From the NCBI RefSeq assembly GCF_035294165.1, contig NZ_DATGLN010000224.1, positions 10,005 to 74,004 of the forward strand: a stretch of DNA of 64,000 nucleotides, given 5' to 3'. The notes under the pieces were generated by a model. The model was not told where the DNA came from and did not search any database. It saw only the letters and a list, made by a program, of their open reading frames with translations. The stretch's first letter is position 1; each line of letters starts with the position of its first letter. Positions 52,328 to 61,163 of this stretch are shown piece by piece. The DNA is from Chthonomonas sp035294165. Lineage in GTDB: Bacteria; Armatimonadota; Chthonomonadetes; Chthonomonadales; Chthonomonadaceae. Both the position numbers and the translations under genes were made by a program.

Positions 52328-53716
52328 ATGAACCAGATCAAGCCCAACCGCCCTCTTGTTGCTATCGTAGGTCGCCCCAATGTGGGCAAATCGGCCCTCT
52401 TTAATCGTCTTGTGGGGCGGCGTGTCGCCATCGTGGAGGACACGCCGGGCATTACCCGCGATCGGCTGTACCAGCCTGCACAGTGGCGCGGGCACCACTT
52501 CACCGTCATTGATACCGGCGGAATCCTTTTTAGCGACCAAGACCCACTCACCGTGCAGGTTCGTGCCCAAGCGCAGATCGCCATGGAGGAGGCTGCCCTT
52601 ATTCTTTTTGTGGTAGACGCCGCCAGCGGCCTTACTCCTACCGACCAGGAGATCGCCGATGTGCTCCGGGCCTCTCTCCACCCCGTTCTGCTCGTGGTGA
52701 ATAAAACCGACAACCTTCGGCTCGAACAACATGCCGCCGAATTCTACACCTTAGGCTTTCCCGACGTGCATACCGTCTCCGCCATTCACGGGCACGGGGT
52801 CGCCGATCTGCTTGATCGCGTTGTCGAGCTTTTACAACAAGAGGATGCGCTCGCCCCCGGCAACCACGCGGAGGAGGAGCGAATTCGCCTGGCCATCGTC
52901 GGGCGCCCCAACGTGGGCAAGTCCTCCTTGCTGAACGCCATCCTCGGCGAAGAGAGGGCCATCGTAAGCCCCCTGCCCGGCACCACGCGCGACGCGCTGG
53001 ACACGTATTTCACCTGGAGCGAGCAACCGCTCACCCTTATAGATACCGCCGGCATTCGGCGCAGCGGAAAGGTACAGGGCACCGTTGAGTACTACATGGT
53101 GCTTCGCGCCAGAACCGCCATGGAGCGCAGCGATGTGGCCTTGGTGGTGCTCGATGCCGAGGCCGGCATTACCGATGGCGACAAACGGGTAGCGCACCTT
53201 GCCCAAGAGGCCGGGCGAGCCTGCGTGGTCGTCGTCAACAAATGGGACCTCATAGACCCCCAAATTCTACGCTCAAAAGGGAAGCTCTCGGCAGCCTCAC
53301 GCAACCGCATCCTCAAATTTACCGAACAGTTCCGTCGTGAGTGCTCTTTTTTGGACTACGCCCCTCTCGTGTTCGTTTCGGCAAAAGAGCGATTCGGAGT
53401 GACCGATGCCATCGAAACCGCCATCGAGGCGGCCCAAAACCATGCCCATCGCATCGCCACCGGAGAGCTAAATCGCCTCATTCACGAGGCCACATCGAAA
53501 CATCCTCTGCTCGATAAAGGGCGTGCATTCAAAGTCTACTATGCCACCATGGTAGGCGTGCGGCCTCCTACCATCGTGCTTTTCTGCAACGAACCGGAGA
53601 TGTTTCACTTCTCCTATCGTAACTATCTGGAGAACCAGCTGCGCGCCGTCTATCCCCTAGAGGGCACCCCCATCCGCTTCCTCACCCGCAAGGCCGAAAA
53701 CCGTCCCAAGGTGTAG
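52328..53716 (+). CDS. der: Ribosome biogenesis GTPase Der (EngA)
   Basis: Der carries two GTPase domains in tandem and works in 50S assembly. Both P-loops are GRPNVGKS (residues 15-22 and about 190-198). Each is followed by its DTPG/DTAG-type switch (DTGGILF and DTAGIRRSGKVQG) and by NKxD motifs (NKTDN and NKWDLID). The C-terminal KH-like domain ends with RNYLENQLRAVYPLEGTPIRFLTRK. Length of 462 residues is normal. ATG 52328 is preferred. It is a single gene between the vWA operon and the convergent BatA gene. Confidence 0.96.
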   Translation: MNQIKPNRPLVAIVGRPNVGKSALFNRLVGRRVAIVEDTPGITRDRLYQPAQWRGHHFTVIDTGGILFSDQDPLTVQVRAQAQIAMEEAALILFVVDAASGLTPTDQEIADVLRASLHPVLLVVNKTDNLRLEQHAAEFYTLGFPDVHTVSAIHGHGVADLLDRVVELLQQEDALAPGNHAEEERIRLAIVGRPNVGKSSLLNAILGEERAIVSPLPGTTRDALDTYFTWSEQPLTLIDTAGIRRSGKVQGTVEYYMVLRARTAMERSDVALVVLDAEAGITDGDKRVAHLAQEAGRACVVVVNKWDLIDPQILRSKGKLSAASRNRILKFTEQFRRECSFLDYAPLVFVSAKERFGVTDAIETAIEAAQNHAHRIATGELNRLIHEATSKHPLLDKGRAFKVYYATMVGVRPPTIVLFCNEPEMFHFSYRNYLENQLRAVYPLEGTPIRFLTRKAENRPKV

Positions 53717-53756
53717 CCTGCCGGCGTGTTGGCCGTGCGGTTTGTCTCATCCCCGC

Positions 53757-55658
53757 CTATCCTCGCACAAAAAACGGACGGCGGTGGAACAGATACCACT
53801 CAAACCCCAGCGCGATAAGGGCCAGCAGAACCAGCCAGGGTAAGAAGGGGTGGAAAACCACAACCGGTCTACCACGCTCGGCCTGCGGGTTTGGCGTCTC
53901 AAACGGCAGCTTTTTTACCGGCGCAATGTTGGAGGCTTCTGCGTTGTTCAAGCTAATAGCAAACAGCCCCCTATCGTTTCCGCTACGCCCTCCGGTGCCT
54001 ACCGGATACCCCCCTATCACCGAATAAAAACCGCACTGGTCGGTGTCGTTAAAGAGCGCTCGGCCATCCGGCGCAAGGGGCACTTTTTTCACGGAGCCGT
54101 TCGGTAAACGCACCGAAACCGCCGAAACCCCTGGGGCCGCCGCCAACGTCACCGGCTGCCCGGCACGCGAAGGCAAACCCTCCGTCGCCTCGCCCGTCGC
54201 CAGCCAACGCACGCTCTCTGAAACCAAAATGGGAAAAGCAACCGATAAAGGAAGCCGAGACTGATCGGGGTCAAACGCAAAGAAGAGCGAGCGGGAGGGG
54301 CCATCCTCTCCTGCCACGATCAACGGCCCCGAATCGCCGGTTACCACTTCGCGTGCCCACGGTTTTGGCGTAGACAACAGCACATCGTCGAAGCGCTGGT
54401 TGGTTAAATCCACATAGCGCATCACGGGGTCGGTATGTTGCCAATCCACCGTCTCCATGCTTGCCGTGGCGCCTGTAAGTTGTGCCGGGCTGCGATTGCC
54501 GGAGCAGTGAATAAAGAGGTAGTGCCCCGGCGGAAGCGTTTTTGGCGCCGTGTTATAGAAAATAACCACATCGTATTTGCTGGCGGCGACATCGCCCGGA
54601 TAGTTGGGCGCAACATCCACCTGAAGATCGGGGTCTACCTCCAAAGCGTTCTCCAAAAAGAGGTTCTCCTGCCCGGTCAACAAAACTCTAAATAGGCGTT
54701 TCGGCGCCAGCACCAGGTAGGCCGTATCGTCGCTGCTAAGGTCGTCCTTAACATCCAAATGAAACTTCAGCGGAAGCGGCCCTTCCGGCTCCGGCATGGC
54801 ATAGGTGTCGGTGTGAGAAGCCCCCGGTGCAAGCGAGACCTCGCGTGCATCTACCAACTGCTTGCCCGCGTAAAGCTCTTCGATGAACTTGCGGGGTCGA
54901 GACGAAAAGTTCTGGGTGGACGCCAGTACCTCCAGCCCATGCTGATAGCCCACCAACCGGCGATAGTCAAAAGCCACGATGCCCACATTGTCATCGCTTT
55001 TGCCCACGGTGTAGGCACGCAAACCAACGTTGTTGTTTAGGTTGAGCGAGGTCGTATCCGTGCGTGAAAAACAGCCATCGGTAACCAGCTCTATAAGCCC
55101 GCCGTTCCCTGTTGTCTGCGCCAGCTCCGAAGCTAGTTGCAGCGCCGTATGCATATCGGCGGGTGCCTCCGTTGCCCGCAGGTTGCCGATGGCCCGCCGC
55201 AACTCGGTGCGATTATCCGTAAAACCGGTAAGGGCTTGTGGAGAGCTACCGGCAGCGAGAAGGATCATCCTATCTCCCGGATGCATCTGTCCCACAAGGC
55301 GATAGGCCACCTGTTTGGCCTCGTCAATACGTGTGGGGGAGCCATCGGTCGCCTGCATCGTTACCCCGGTATCTACCACCAAAACCAGCGTGCGTCCCCC
55401 GCGCGCAAGCAGTCGAAGCACCGGCTGGGAGAGCGCCAAAACCAGCAGCAGAGCAATAAGCAATTGCACTAATAATAGTGGATTGTAGCGAAGTTTTTGA
55501 AACGGCGCGTTGGCCTGTACATCCCGAATCACCTGCTGCCAAAGGTAGAGCGACGAGACCTCTACATCCTTTCGACGCAGTTTCAAAATGTAGAGCAAAA
55601 TAATGGCACCCCAAATAGGAGGTAGCCAAAGCAGGCTCCAAGGGCTAAGCAGATGCAT
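53757..55658 (-). CDS. BatA/vWA domain membrane protein
   Basis: The N-terminal BatA segment (two membrane helices, about 5-25 and 60-80, with LLSPWSLLWLPPI and LLLVQLLIALLLVLALSQPVL) precedes a vWA domain (about 90-230). The metal-site loop reads DTGVT instead of DxSxS, while the distal TDG is present, so metal binding is doubtful. A long beta-rich region and a last membrane helix near the C-terminus (about 605-625) follow. The family often sits with MoxR ATPases; none is in this window. It is probably co-transcribed with the small upstream gene, 2 bases away. Confidence 0.88.
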   Translation of the reverse strand: MHLLSPWSLLWLPPIWGAIILLYILKLRRKDVEVSSLYLWQQVIRDVQANAPFQKLRYNPLLLVQLLIALLLVLALSQPVLRLLARGGRTLVLVVDTGVTMQATDGSPTRIDEAKQVAYRLVGQMHPGDRMILLAAGSSPQALTGFTDNRTELRRAIGNLRATEAPADMHTALQLASELAQTTGNGGLIELVTDGCFSRTDTTSLNLNNNVGLRAYTVGKSDDNVGIVAFDYRRLVGYQHGLEVLASTQNFSSRPRKFIEELYAGKQLVDAREVSLAPGASHTDTYAMPEPEGPLPLKFHLDVKDDLSSDDTAYLVLAPKRLFRVLLTGQENLFLENALEVDPDLQVDVAPNYPGDVAASKYDVVIFYNTAPKTLPPGHYLFIHCSGNRSPAQLTGATASMETVDWQHTDPVMRYVDLTNQRFDDVLLSTPKPWAREVVTGDSGPLIVAGEDGPSRSLFFAFDPDQSRLPLSVAFPILVSESVRWLATGEATEGLPSRAGQPVTLAAAPGVSAVSVRLPNGSVKKVPLAPDGRALFNDTDQCGFYSVIGGYPVGTGGRSGNDRGLFAISLNNAEASNIAPVKKLPFETPNPQAERGRPVVVFHPFLPWLVLLALIALGFEWYLFHRRPFFVRG

Positions 55659-55660
55659 GG

Positions 55661-55963
55661 CTAAACGATCCGTTGATACTGAGGTCTTCCCTCTTCTTGA
55701 GGAGGAGCCACCACATGCTGTTCAAGCACCTGAACACGACGCTCCAGATTCTGCAGCGCGGTATCGAAACTAAGGTCGTACTGTGTCGTCGTGTCTCGAA
55801 GAGATTGCAACTCCTGACGCAGAGCGGTTATCTCGGCGAGCACCTCATCGTTCATCCGACTACGCGATTCCAACTCCATTTTTTTCACTTTCCTCAGGTG
55901 CTCCGTCCAAATAGCCGATAACGGCACACTAAACACAATAAGCACAATGAGAATGCCGATCAT
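55661..55963 (-). CDS. Small membrane-anchored coiled-coil protein
   Basis: This 100-residue protein has one N-terminal hydrophobic segment (about residues 2-18), a basic stretch (LRKVKKMELESRSRM) and a coiled coil (about 35-85), ending in a polar tail. The layout resembles PspB-like or generic bitopic scaffold proteins, but I cannot name a family. AGAGGAAG precedes the ATG. It lies two bases upstream of the BatA/vWA gene and may act with it. Confidence 0.7.
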   Translation of the reverse strand: MIGILIVLIVFSVPLSAIWTEHLRKVKKMELESRSRMNDEVLAEITALRQELQSLRDTTTQYDLSFDTALQNLERRVQVLEQHVVAPPQEEGRPQYQRIV

Positions 55964-56047
55964 GCTCTTCTTCCTCTCTGCAGAGCGTGCTGCCTTCCTA
56001 ACATTGTAGACTAAAAGCGCCCTTTTTCGGTTTCGGGAAATCCGTCT

Positions 56048-56950
56048 TCATGGGAGATGATACTTGGCCATTTTCTCACGCAGGAACTGGGCAGACTGTT
56101 TTAGGTGCGCGATGCCCTGCTCGGCATCCTCCCCATCTTCGATGCTAACCCACCCTCGAAAGCCCACCGAAGAGAGCAACGAGAAAATCTTATCGTAGTC
56201 GTTCATGCCCTGCCCTATCACGCCATGACGAAGGAAGGGCGCATAGCCCTGTTGGGGCGAGTAGGCCAGACGGCGTAGCTCCGCCAGAGAGCCTCCTTCC
56301 AGATAGCGATCGCTGGCGTGCATGCTGATGACCCGGTGTTTTACCTGATCCAATAGGGCGATGGGGTCGTCGCCGGCCAAAAGAGCGTTGGAGGGATCGT
56401 AATTTACTCCAAACCATGGTGAAGGGGGGATGAGCGAGAGCAGCTCCAAAAAGCGCTCTTGTTGCCAGGCCAGTTCGGGGTACTGCCAGAACCCGTCTTT
56501 ATAGTGGTTCTCCAAGGCCAGCTTCACCTGAAAACGCTCCGCCGTGGGAAACAGCTCTTGTATGGCCTGCGCCGCAAGGCGCAAACCCATCGGTACGTCG
56601 AGGCCTGGGCGCGCCTGCCCGCTAAGCACGCGACAGGTCTCCGCCCCCAGAAGCGCCGCCACCTCTACGGCCCATCTCGCCCTCTCGATCTCGGCCCTCC
56701 ACGCCTCGCGCTCCGGCTGGGTAAAGTCGGGCGAGTAGCACAACATGGCGATCCGAAGCCCATGCCCTTCGGCTTGCCGGCGCAGTGCTTCCAGGTGCCT
56801 TGGAGCATCGTGGGGCAGAAACGCCCAGTATAGCTCTAAGCCATCTATCTCCAAATGGGTGGCCGCCAGGTCAATCCACTCTTCGGGGGTCATTGTGCGG
56901 TCAACGCAAAGGGCCTTGAGAAAACATTTCGGAAAAGCTGCTAACGGCAT
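56048..56950 (-). CDS. Sugar-phosphate isomerase/epimerase-like TIM-barrel protein
   Basis: This protein has the xylose-isomerase-like (AP endonuclease 2) TIM barrel. Likely metal ligands sit in LALENHYKDG (Glu), NYDPSNALLAGDDP (Asp), ISMHASDRYLEGG (His, Asp) and the last SIEDGEDA (Glu). Such enzymes act on sugars or inositol derivatives, and the Gfo/Idh oxidoreductase next door fits a shared sugar pathway. The frame is open farther upstream, but ATG 56950 has GAGGAGG at ideal spacing and gives 300 residues, the usual size. Substrate is unknown. Confidence 0.88.
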   Translation of the reverse strand: MPLAAFPKCFLKALCVDRTMTPEEWIDLAATHLEIDGLELYWAFLPHDAPRHLEALRRQAEGHGLRIAMLCYSPDFTQPEREAWRAEIERARWAVEVAALLGAETCRVLSGQARPGLDVPMGLRLAAQAIQELFPTAERFQVKLALENHYKDGFWQYPELAWQQERFLELLSLIPPSPWFGVNYDPSNALLAGDDPIALLDQVKHRVISMHASDRYLEGGSLAELRRLAYSPQQGYAPFLRHGVIGQGMNDYDKIFSLLSSVGFRGWVSIEDGEDAEQGIAHLKQSAQFLREKMAKYHLP

Positions 56951-57125
56951 GTGGGCCTCCTCTAGGGTAGAGGATTCGCCATCTACCGCATTACCTCCTG
57001 CCGCACTCTCTCTAGTCGCTCGGCTTTGCAACACGGCCGCAAATTAGGCTTTTGGCCAGTTGCCCCATTGTACCCAGCATGGGGATGGAGGGGGTATTCT
57101 AAATAGAGCAACTTGTTGAGGAAGG

Positions 57126-58262
57126 ATGGACTTCGTAGTGAACGTGACGACAGACACAACGCCCACACGCATCGGCATCATCGGCTGCGGCAACATCAGC
57201 GACATCTATTTCGAGGCGGGGAAACGCTTCCGCAACCTCGAAATCGTTGCCTGCGCCGACCTTCTCATGGAGCGTGCTAAAGAAAAGGCCGAAAAGCACG
57301 GTGTGCCTAAGGCGCTTTCGGTAGACCAACTGCTGAGCGACCCGGATGTTGAGATCGTTGTTAACCTCACCATTCCCAAAGCGCATGCCGAGGTGGCCTT
57401 GGCGGCGTTGGAGGCAGGCAAACATGTGTACGGTGAAAAGCCCCTAGCCGTCTCGCGCGAGCAAGGCCGTCGCATGGTGTCCCTTGCCCGACAAAAGGGG
57501 TTGCGCATCGGTTGTGCGCCCGACACCTTTCTCGGAGGAGGGCACCAGACCTGCCGCAAGCTCATTGACGATGGCGTTATCGGCGAGCCGGTTGCGGCCT
57601 CCGCTTTTATGCTGTGTCACGGCCACGAGTCGTGGCATCCCGATCCGGAGTTCTATTACGATAAAGAGGGCGGAGGCCCCCTGCTGGATATGGGGCCTTA
57701 CTATCTTACCGCCCTTGTGAATATGATCGGCGGCATTCGCCGAGTGGCGGGGGCGGCACGCATCACGTTCCCCGAACGCACCATTACAAGCCAGAAGAAG
57801 TACGGCACCAAGATCGTAGTCGGCACGCCTACCCACATCGCTTCCACACTCGATTTCCACACGGGGGCCATCGCCACACTGGTTACCAGCTTCGATGTGT
57901 GGGCACACCACATGCCCAACATCGAGGTCTACGGCACCGAAGGCTCTCTGCTTGTGCCCGACCCCAACGGCTTTGGCGGGCGCGTGTTGGTAAAGCGCCA
58001 CGATGAGCCTGAATGGCGTGAAGTGCCCCTCGTTTACGGATATACCGGCAACGCGCGAGGCCTGGGGGTAGCCGATATGGCCGCCGCCATCCGCTCGGGC
58101 CGCGCCCACCGCGCTTCGGGCGACCTTGCCTTCCATGTGCTCGATGTTATGTTGGGCATCCTGGAATCGTCCGAGCAAAATAGGCACTACTTCCCAGAAA
58201 CCACGGTAGACCGGCCAAAGGCGCTGCCGCTAGGCCTTCAGGACGGTGAGATAGACGCCTAG
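57126..58262 (+). CDS. Gfo/Idh/MocA-family oxidoreductase
   Basis: This is an NAD(P)-dependent sugar-type dehydrogenase. The Rossmann motif RIGIIGCGNISDIY (15-28) and the catalytic EKP (104-106, in YGEKPLAV) are intact. The C-terminal domain has GGGPLLDMGPYYLTALVNMIG and TLVTSFDVWAH. Length of 378 residues is typical. Start ATG 57126 has GAGG a few bases before; a GTG at 57138 is an alternative. It is divergent from the TIM-barrel isomerase gene, 175 bases away, and probably belongs to the same unknown sugar pathway. Confidence 0.92.
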   Translation: MDFVVNVTTDTTPTRIGIIGCGNISDIYFEAGKRFRNLEIVACADLLMERAKEKAEKHGVPKALSVDQLLSDPDVEIVVNLTIPKAHAEVALAALEAGKHVYGEKPLAVSREQGRRMVSLARQKGLRIGCAPDTFLGGGHQTCRKLIDDGVIGEPVAASAFMLCHGHESWHPDPEFYYDKEGGGPLLDMGPYYLTALVNMIGGIRRVAGAARITFPERTITSQKKYGTKIVVGTPTHIASTLDFHTGAIATLVTSFDVWAHHMPNIEVYGTEGSLLVPDPNGFGGRVLVKRHDEPEWREVPLVYGYTGNARGLGVADMAAAIRSGRAHRASGDLAFHVLDVMLGILESSEQNRHYFPETTVDRPKALPLGLQDGEIDA

Positions 58263-58330
58263 CCTAAACAGGCGTTCCGGTAAGCACGGCATGAGCTGCC
58301 CTAGGCGGTTACGGAAGGAGGCGATACGAA

Positions 58331-58711
58331 TTGGAGCTGTTTAAGGAGTTTCATATCGAGGCGGCGCATCGTCTTCCGCATGTGCCGGAGGGCCATAAAT
58401 GCGCGCGCCTGCATGGGCACTCTTTTCGTATCACCATCTACGTCGGCGGCTCTGTTGACTCGCATGTGGGTTGGGTTATGGATTTCGCCGACATCGCCGC
58501 GGCCTTTCGCCCGCTTCATGAGATGCTTGACCATCGTTATCTCAACGAGATAGAGGGGCTAGAGAACCCGACGAGCGAGAACCTCGCCCGATGGATTTGG
58601 CAGAGGCTTAAACCGCGCTTGCCGGGGCTTAGCCGCATCGTGGTGCAGGAGACCTGCACCAGCGGGTGCGTGTATGCAGGAGAACAAGACAATGACGACC
58701 ACAATTTCTGA
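58331..58711 (+). CDS. queD: 6-carboxy-tetrahydropterin synthase QueD
   Basis: QueD makes the queuosine precursor 6-carboxy-tetrahydropterin from dihydroneopterin triphosphate. Zinc ligands are His13 (AAHRLP) and His28/His30 (RLHGHSF), with the catalytic Cys24 between them. MDFADI and LDHRYLNEI follow, and the late QETCTSG carries the Glu of the pterin site. The start is TTG 58331, supported by GGAGG 9 bases upstream. No other queuosine gene is in the window. The end overlaps the Rieske gene by 20 bases, so the two are likely coupled. Confidence 0.92.
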   Translation: MELFKEFHIEAAHRLPHVPEGHKCARLHGHSFRITIYVGGSVDSHVGWVMDFADIAAAFRPLHEMLDHRYLNEIEGLENPTSENLARWIWQRLKPRLPGLSRIVVQETCTSGCVYAGEQDNDDHNF

Positions 58712-60446
58712 ACCGTTCATCCCCGTAGCCGATCTGGAGCAACTGAAAGCCAGGGGCTGCCTCACCGCCGAAATCGAGGGGCGAACGGTGGCCCTCTTTT
58801 GGCATGACAACCAGGTTTATGCGGTGGATAACCGTTGCCCGCATATGGGCTTTCCGCTTCATCAAGGCAGCCTTCGTTGTGGCATCCTTACCTGTCATTG
58901 GCATCATGCCCGCTTCGACCTCGCCACCGGAGGCACTTTCGACCTTTGGGCCGACGACGTAACCGTTTTCCCCACGCGAATAGACGATGGCAAGGTTTGG
59001 GTGGACATCCGCCCCGCCCACGAAAACGACTTAGGCCAGCACCGCAAGCGCCTGGAACACGGCTTAAAGCACAACCTAAGGTTGGTCATCGCCAAAGCGG
59101 TGCTTGGGCTAGAGGGTTTTGGAGAGCTTGGGCACAAGCAGGCGCTGGAGGCAGGTGCCGAGTTGGGCACGCGCCATGCCCGCGATGGTTGGAACGCTGG
59201 CCTTACCATTTTCACGGCCATGGCCAATATTCTGCCGACCTTAGAGGCAAGCGATCGGCCTTTGGCGCTCTACCATGGACTCGGCCACATAGCCCCCATG
59301 GTGGCGAACCAGCCCCCTCTTTTTCTTCCCGATCCTTTGCCGCAAGCCCATGTCGAGCCGGAGCGGCTGAAGGCCTGGTTTCGGGAGTTCATCGAGGTGC
59401 GCGACAGCGTTGGCGCCATGCGTGTTCTTCACACGGCCATTGTGGCAGGCCACCCACTTTCGCACCTTGCCGACATGATCTTTGCCGCAGCTACCGACCA
59501 CCTCTACCTCAGCGGTGGTCACGCGCTCGATTTCGCCAACAAGGCTTTCGAGCTTTTGCAGCAGGTAGATGCCCGTTTTACGCCGCAAATTCTTCTCAGC
59601 GTGGTACCCGTTCTGGCCAACGGGCAGCGCAGTGAGGAGTCGGCCAGTTGGCGCCACCCCATAGACCTGGCCCATCTGTTGACCTCCGCGTTTGCGCAAC
59701 TACCGGAGATTCTGCAGAAGGCTTCCTCTGCCAAATGGCAGTGCACTCCGGCCTTTCTGGAGACGCTGTTGGGCGATGACCCTGTTGCCATTGTGGAAAA
59801 CCTGCAAGCCGCCCTGCTTCACGGAGCCACCTTCGAGCAACTTGCCGGTGCCGTTGCTTTGGCGGCTGCCCATCGCATAGCCTATTTCCGCACCTCCAAC
59901 GAATTCAGCGACTGGATAACGGTTCTGCACTCCTTTACCTATGCCAATGCGGTGCACCAGGCCATGCGTCGCGCCCCCTCTTTAGAGCTTCTACGCGGCG
60001 TTTTCGATGGTGCCCTAAGCGTCTACCTCGCCAGGTTCCTCAACACCCCGCCTGCCCCTCTACCGCGCCCACTTAACACCATTCAAGAGCCTTTAACCGC
60101 CTTGCTCGATAAACTTAACAGCCAAAACCAGGTGGAGGCGGTGGCCCAGCAGGTAATGACCTGGCTAGTGCATGGCGGTTCGGAGTCGGAGTTGCTGGCC
60201 ACCTTGGGGCGTGCGCTGTTGCGAGAGGATGCCGAGTTCCACACCTACCAGATGGTTGAGGCCGGCTTTCGCCAATATCGTGACTACGGCAACACCCCGG
60301 AAGGTCGTGTTTTGCTTGTGGCGATGGCCCGCTATTTGGCCGCCCACTGTCCTACGGCCCGAGCCAATCTGCAGACCTATCAGGTGGCCTTGCGGCTTCA
60401 TCGAGGGGAAAATCTATATACGGCGGAGGACAACGATTCTCCTTAG
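58692..60446 (+). CDS. Rieske 2Fe-2S protein with large helical C-terminal region
   Basis: A Rieske ferredoxin-like domain (about 1-105) has the complete cluster motif: Cys49-x-His51 and Cys68-x2-His71 (NRCPHMG, CHWHHARFD). The remaining about 480 residues are helical, Ala/Leu-rich and without membrane segments, and contain several HxxxH/DH-type stretches such as YHGLGHIAP and GHPLSHLAD. I do not recognise the long part. It has no mononuclear-iron oxygenase signature I can see. ATG 58692 is chosen (AGGAGA 8 bases upstream); an ATG 6 codons earlier is possible. Confidence 0.85.
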   Translation: MTTTISEPFIPVADLEQLKARGCLTAEIEGRTVALFWHDNQVYAVDNRCPHMGFPLHQGSLRCGILTCHWHHARFDLATGGTFDLWADDVTVFPTRIDDGKVWVDIRPAHENDLGQHRKRLEHGLKHNLRLVIAKAVLGLEGFGELGHKQALEAGAELGTRHARDGWNAGLTIFTAMANILPTLEASDRPLALYHGLGHIAPMVANQPPLFLPDPLPQAHVEPERLKAWFREFIEVRDSVGAMRVLHTAIVAGHPLSHLADMIFAAATDHLYLSGGHALDFANKAFELLQQVDARFTPQILLSVVPVLANGQRSEESASWRHPIDLAHLLTSAFAQLPEILQKASSAKWQCTPAFLETLLGDDPVAIVENLQAALLHGATFEQLAGAVALAAAHRIAYFRTSNEFSDWITVLHSFTYANAVHQAMRRAPSLELLRGVFDGALSVYLARFLNTPPAPLPRPLNTIQEPLTALLDKLNSQNQVEAVAQQVMTWLVHGGSESELLATLGRALLREDAEFHTYQMVEAGFRQYRDYGNTPEGRVLLVAMARYLAAHCPTARANLQTYQVALRLHRGENLYTAEDNDSP

Positions 60447-60523
60447 CATGGAGGTTGGTTCGCTTCCATGCTATGCGGAAGGGTTGTGTGCTACGCCTAG
60501 CTTTTTCGCATAGAGGAGGTTTT

Positions 60524-60979
60524 ATGCTGAAGGAAGGCGATCTCGCCCCCGATTTTACTTTGCCCGATCAGGAGGGCAACCCCATAACGCTTTCGCATCT
60601 GCGCGGAAGAACGGTGGTGCTGTTTTTCTATCCGCGGGCCGACACGCCGGGCTGTACGGTGGAGGCCTGTGGGTTTCGCGACATGGCCGAGCGATTTCGA
60701 GAGCGCGGTGTGGAACTTTTAGGCATCAGCACCGATCCCCCTAAAGCACAGGCCAAATTCGCCGAAAAGTATGGGTTGCCTATGCGCCTTCTTGCCGACA
60801 CCGAACATAAGGTGGCCGAGCTGTATGGGGTATGGGTTGAGAAAAAGCGCTACGGTCGCAGCTACATGGGGGTTGAGCGACAAACGTTTGTTATTGGCCC
60901 AGATGGTCGGCTTGTAAAGGTCTTTGAAAGGGTCAAGCCCGAAGGCCACGCAGCGGAGGTTCTCTCCGCGCTCGGTTAG
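60524..60979 (+). CDS. bcp: Peroxiredoxin, BCP/PrxQ type
   Basis: This thiol peroxidase reduces hydrogen peroxide and organic peroxides. The motif ADTPGCTVEACGFRD holds the peroxidatic Cys44 and a resolving Cys49 five residues later, the BCP arrangement for an intramolecular disulfide. GVELLGIST and RQTFVIGPDGRLVKVFERVKPEGHA are typical. The start is set by AGGAGG 5 bases before ATG 60524, giving a normal 151 residues; the upstream open frame is not coding. It follows the Rieske gene by 77 bases and may be co-transcribed with it. Confidence 0.94.
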   Translation: MLKEGDLAPDFTLPDQEGNPITLSHLRGRTVVLFFYPRADTPGCTVEACGFRDMAERFRERGVELLGISTDPPKAQAKFAEKYGLPMRLLADTEHKVAELYGVWVEKKRYGRSYMGVERQTFVIGPDGRLVKVFERVKPEGHAAEVLSALG

Positions 60980-61163
60980 GGTTAGCGCCTTGGCAATCCG
61001 CAGGTGACGATTAGCCGGCAGCGCTTTCTACAGATTAGGACGCCCCACAAGGCTGTCCTTCTCTCTATCGAGCGGGCGATTGGAGGGCAGGTTCATGCAC
61101 AGGTCAGGCCGGCTATCTTTCGGTCTCCTTCGCTTTGTCTCTCAAGCCGGCAGGCGGGGCGTT

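Noticed and set aside
58835..59635. 266-residue + strand ORF inside the Rieske gene
   Set aside because: Same-strand alternative frame with Arg/His-rich composition; the Rieske frame has conserved motifs through this stretch.
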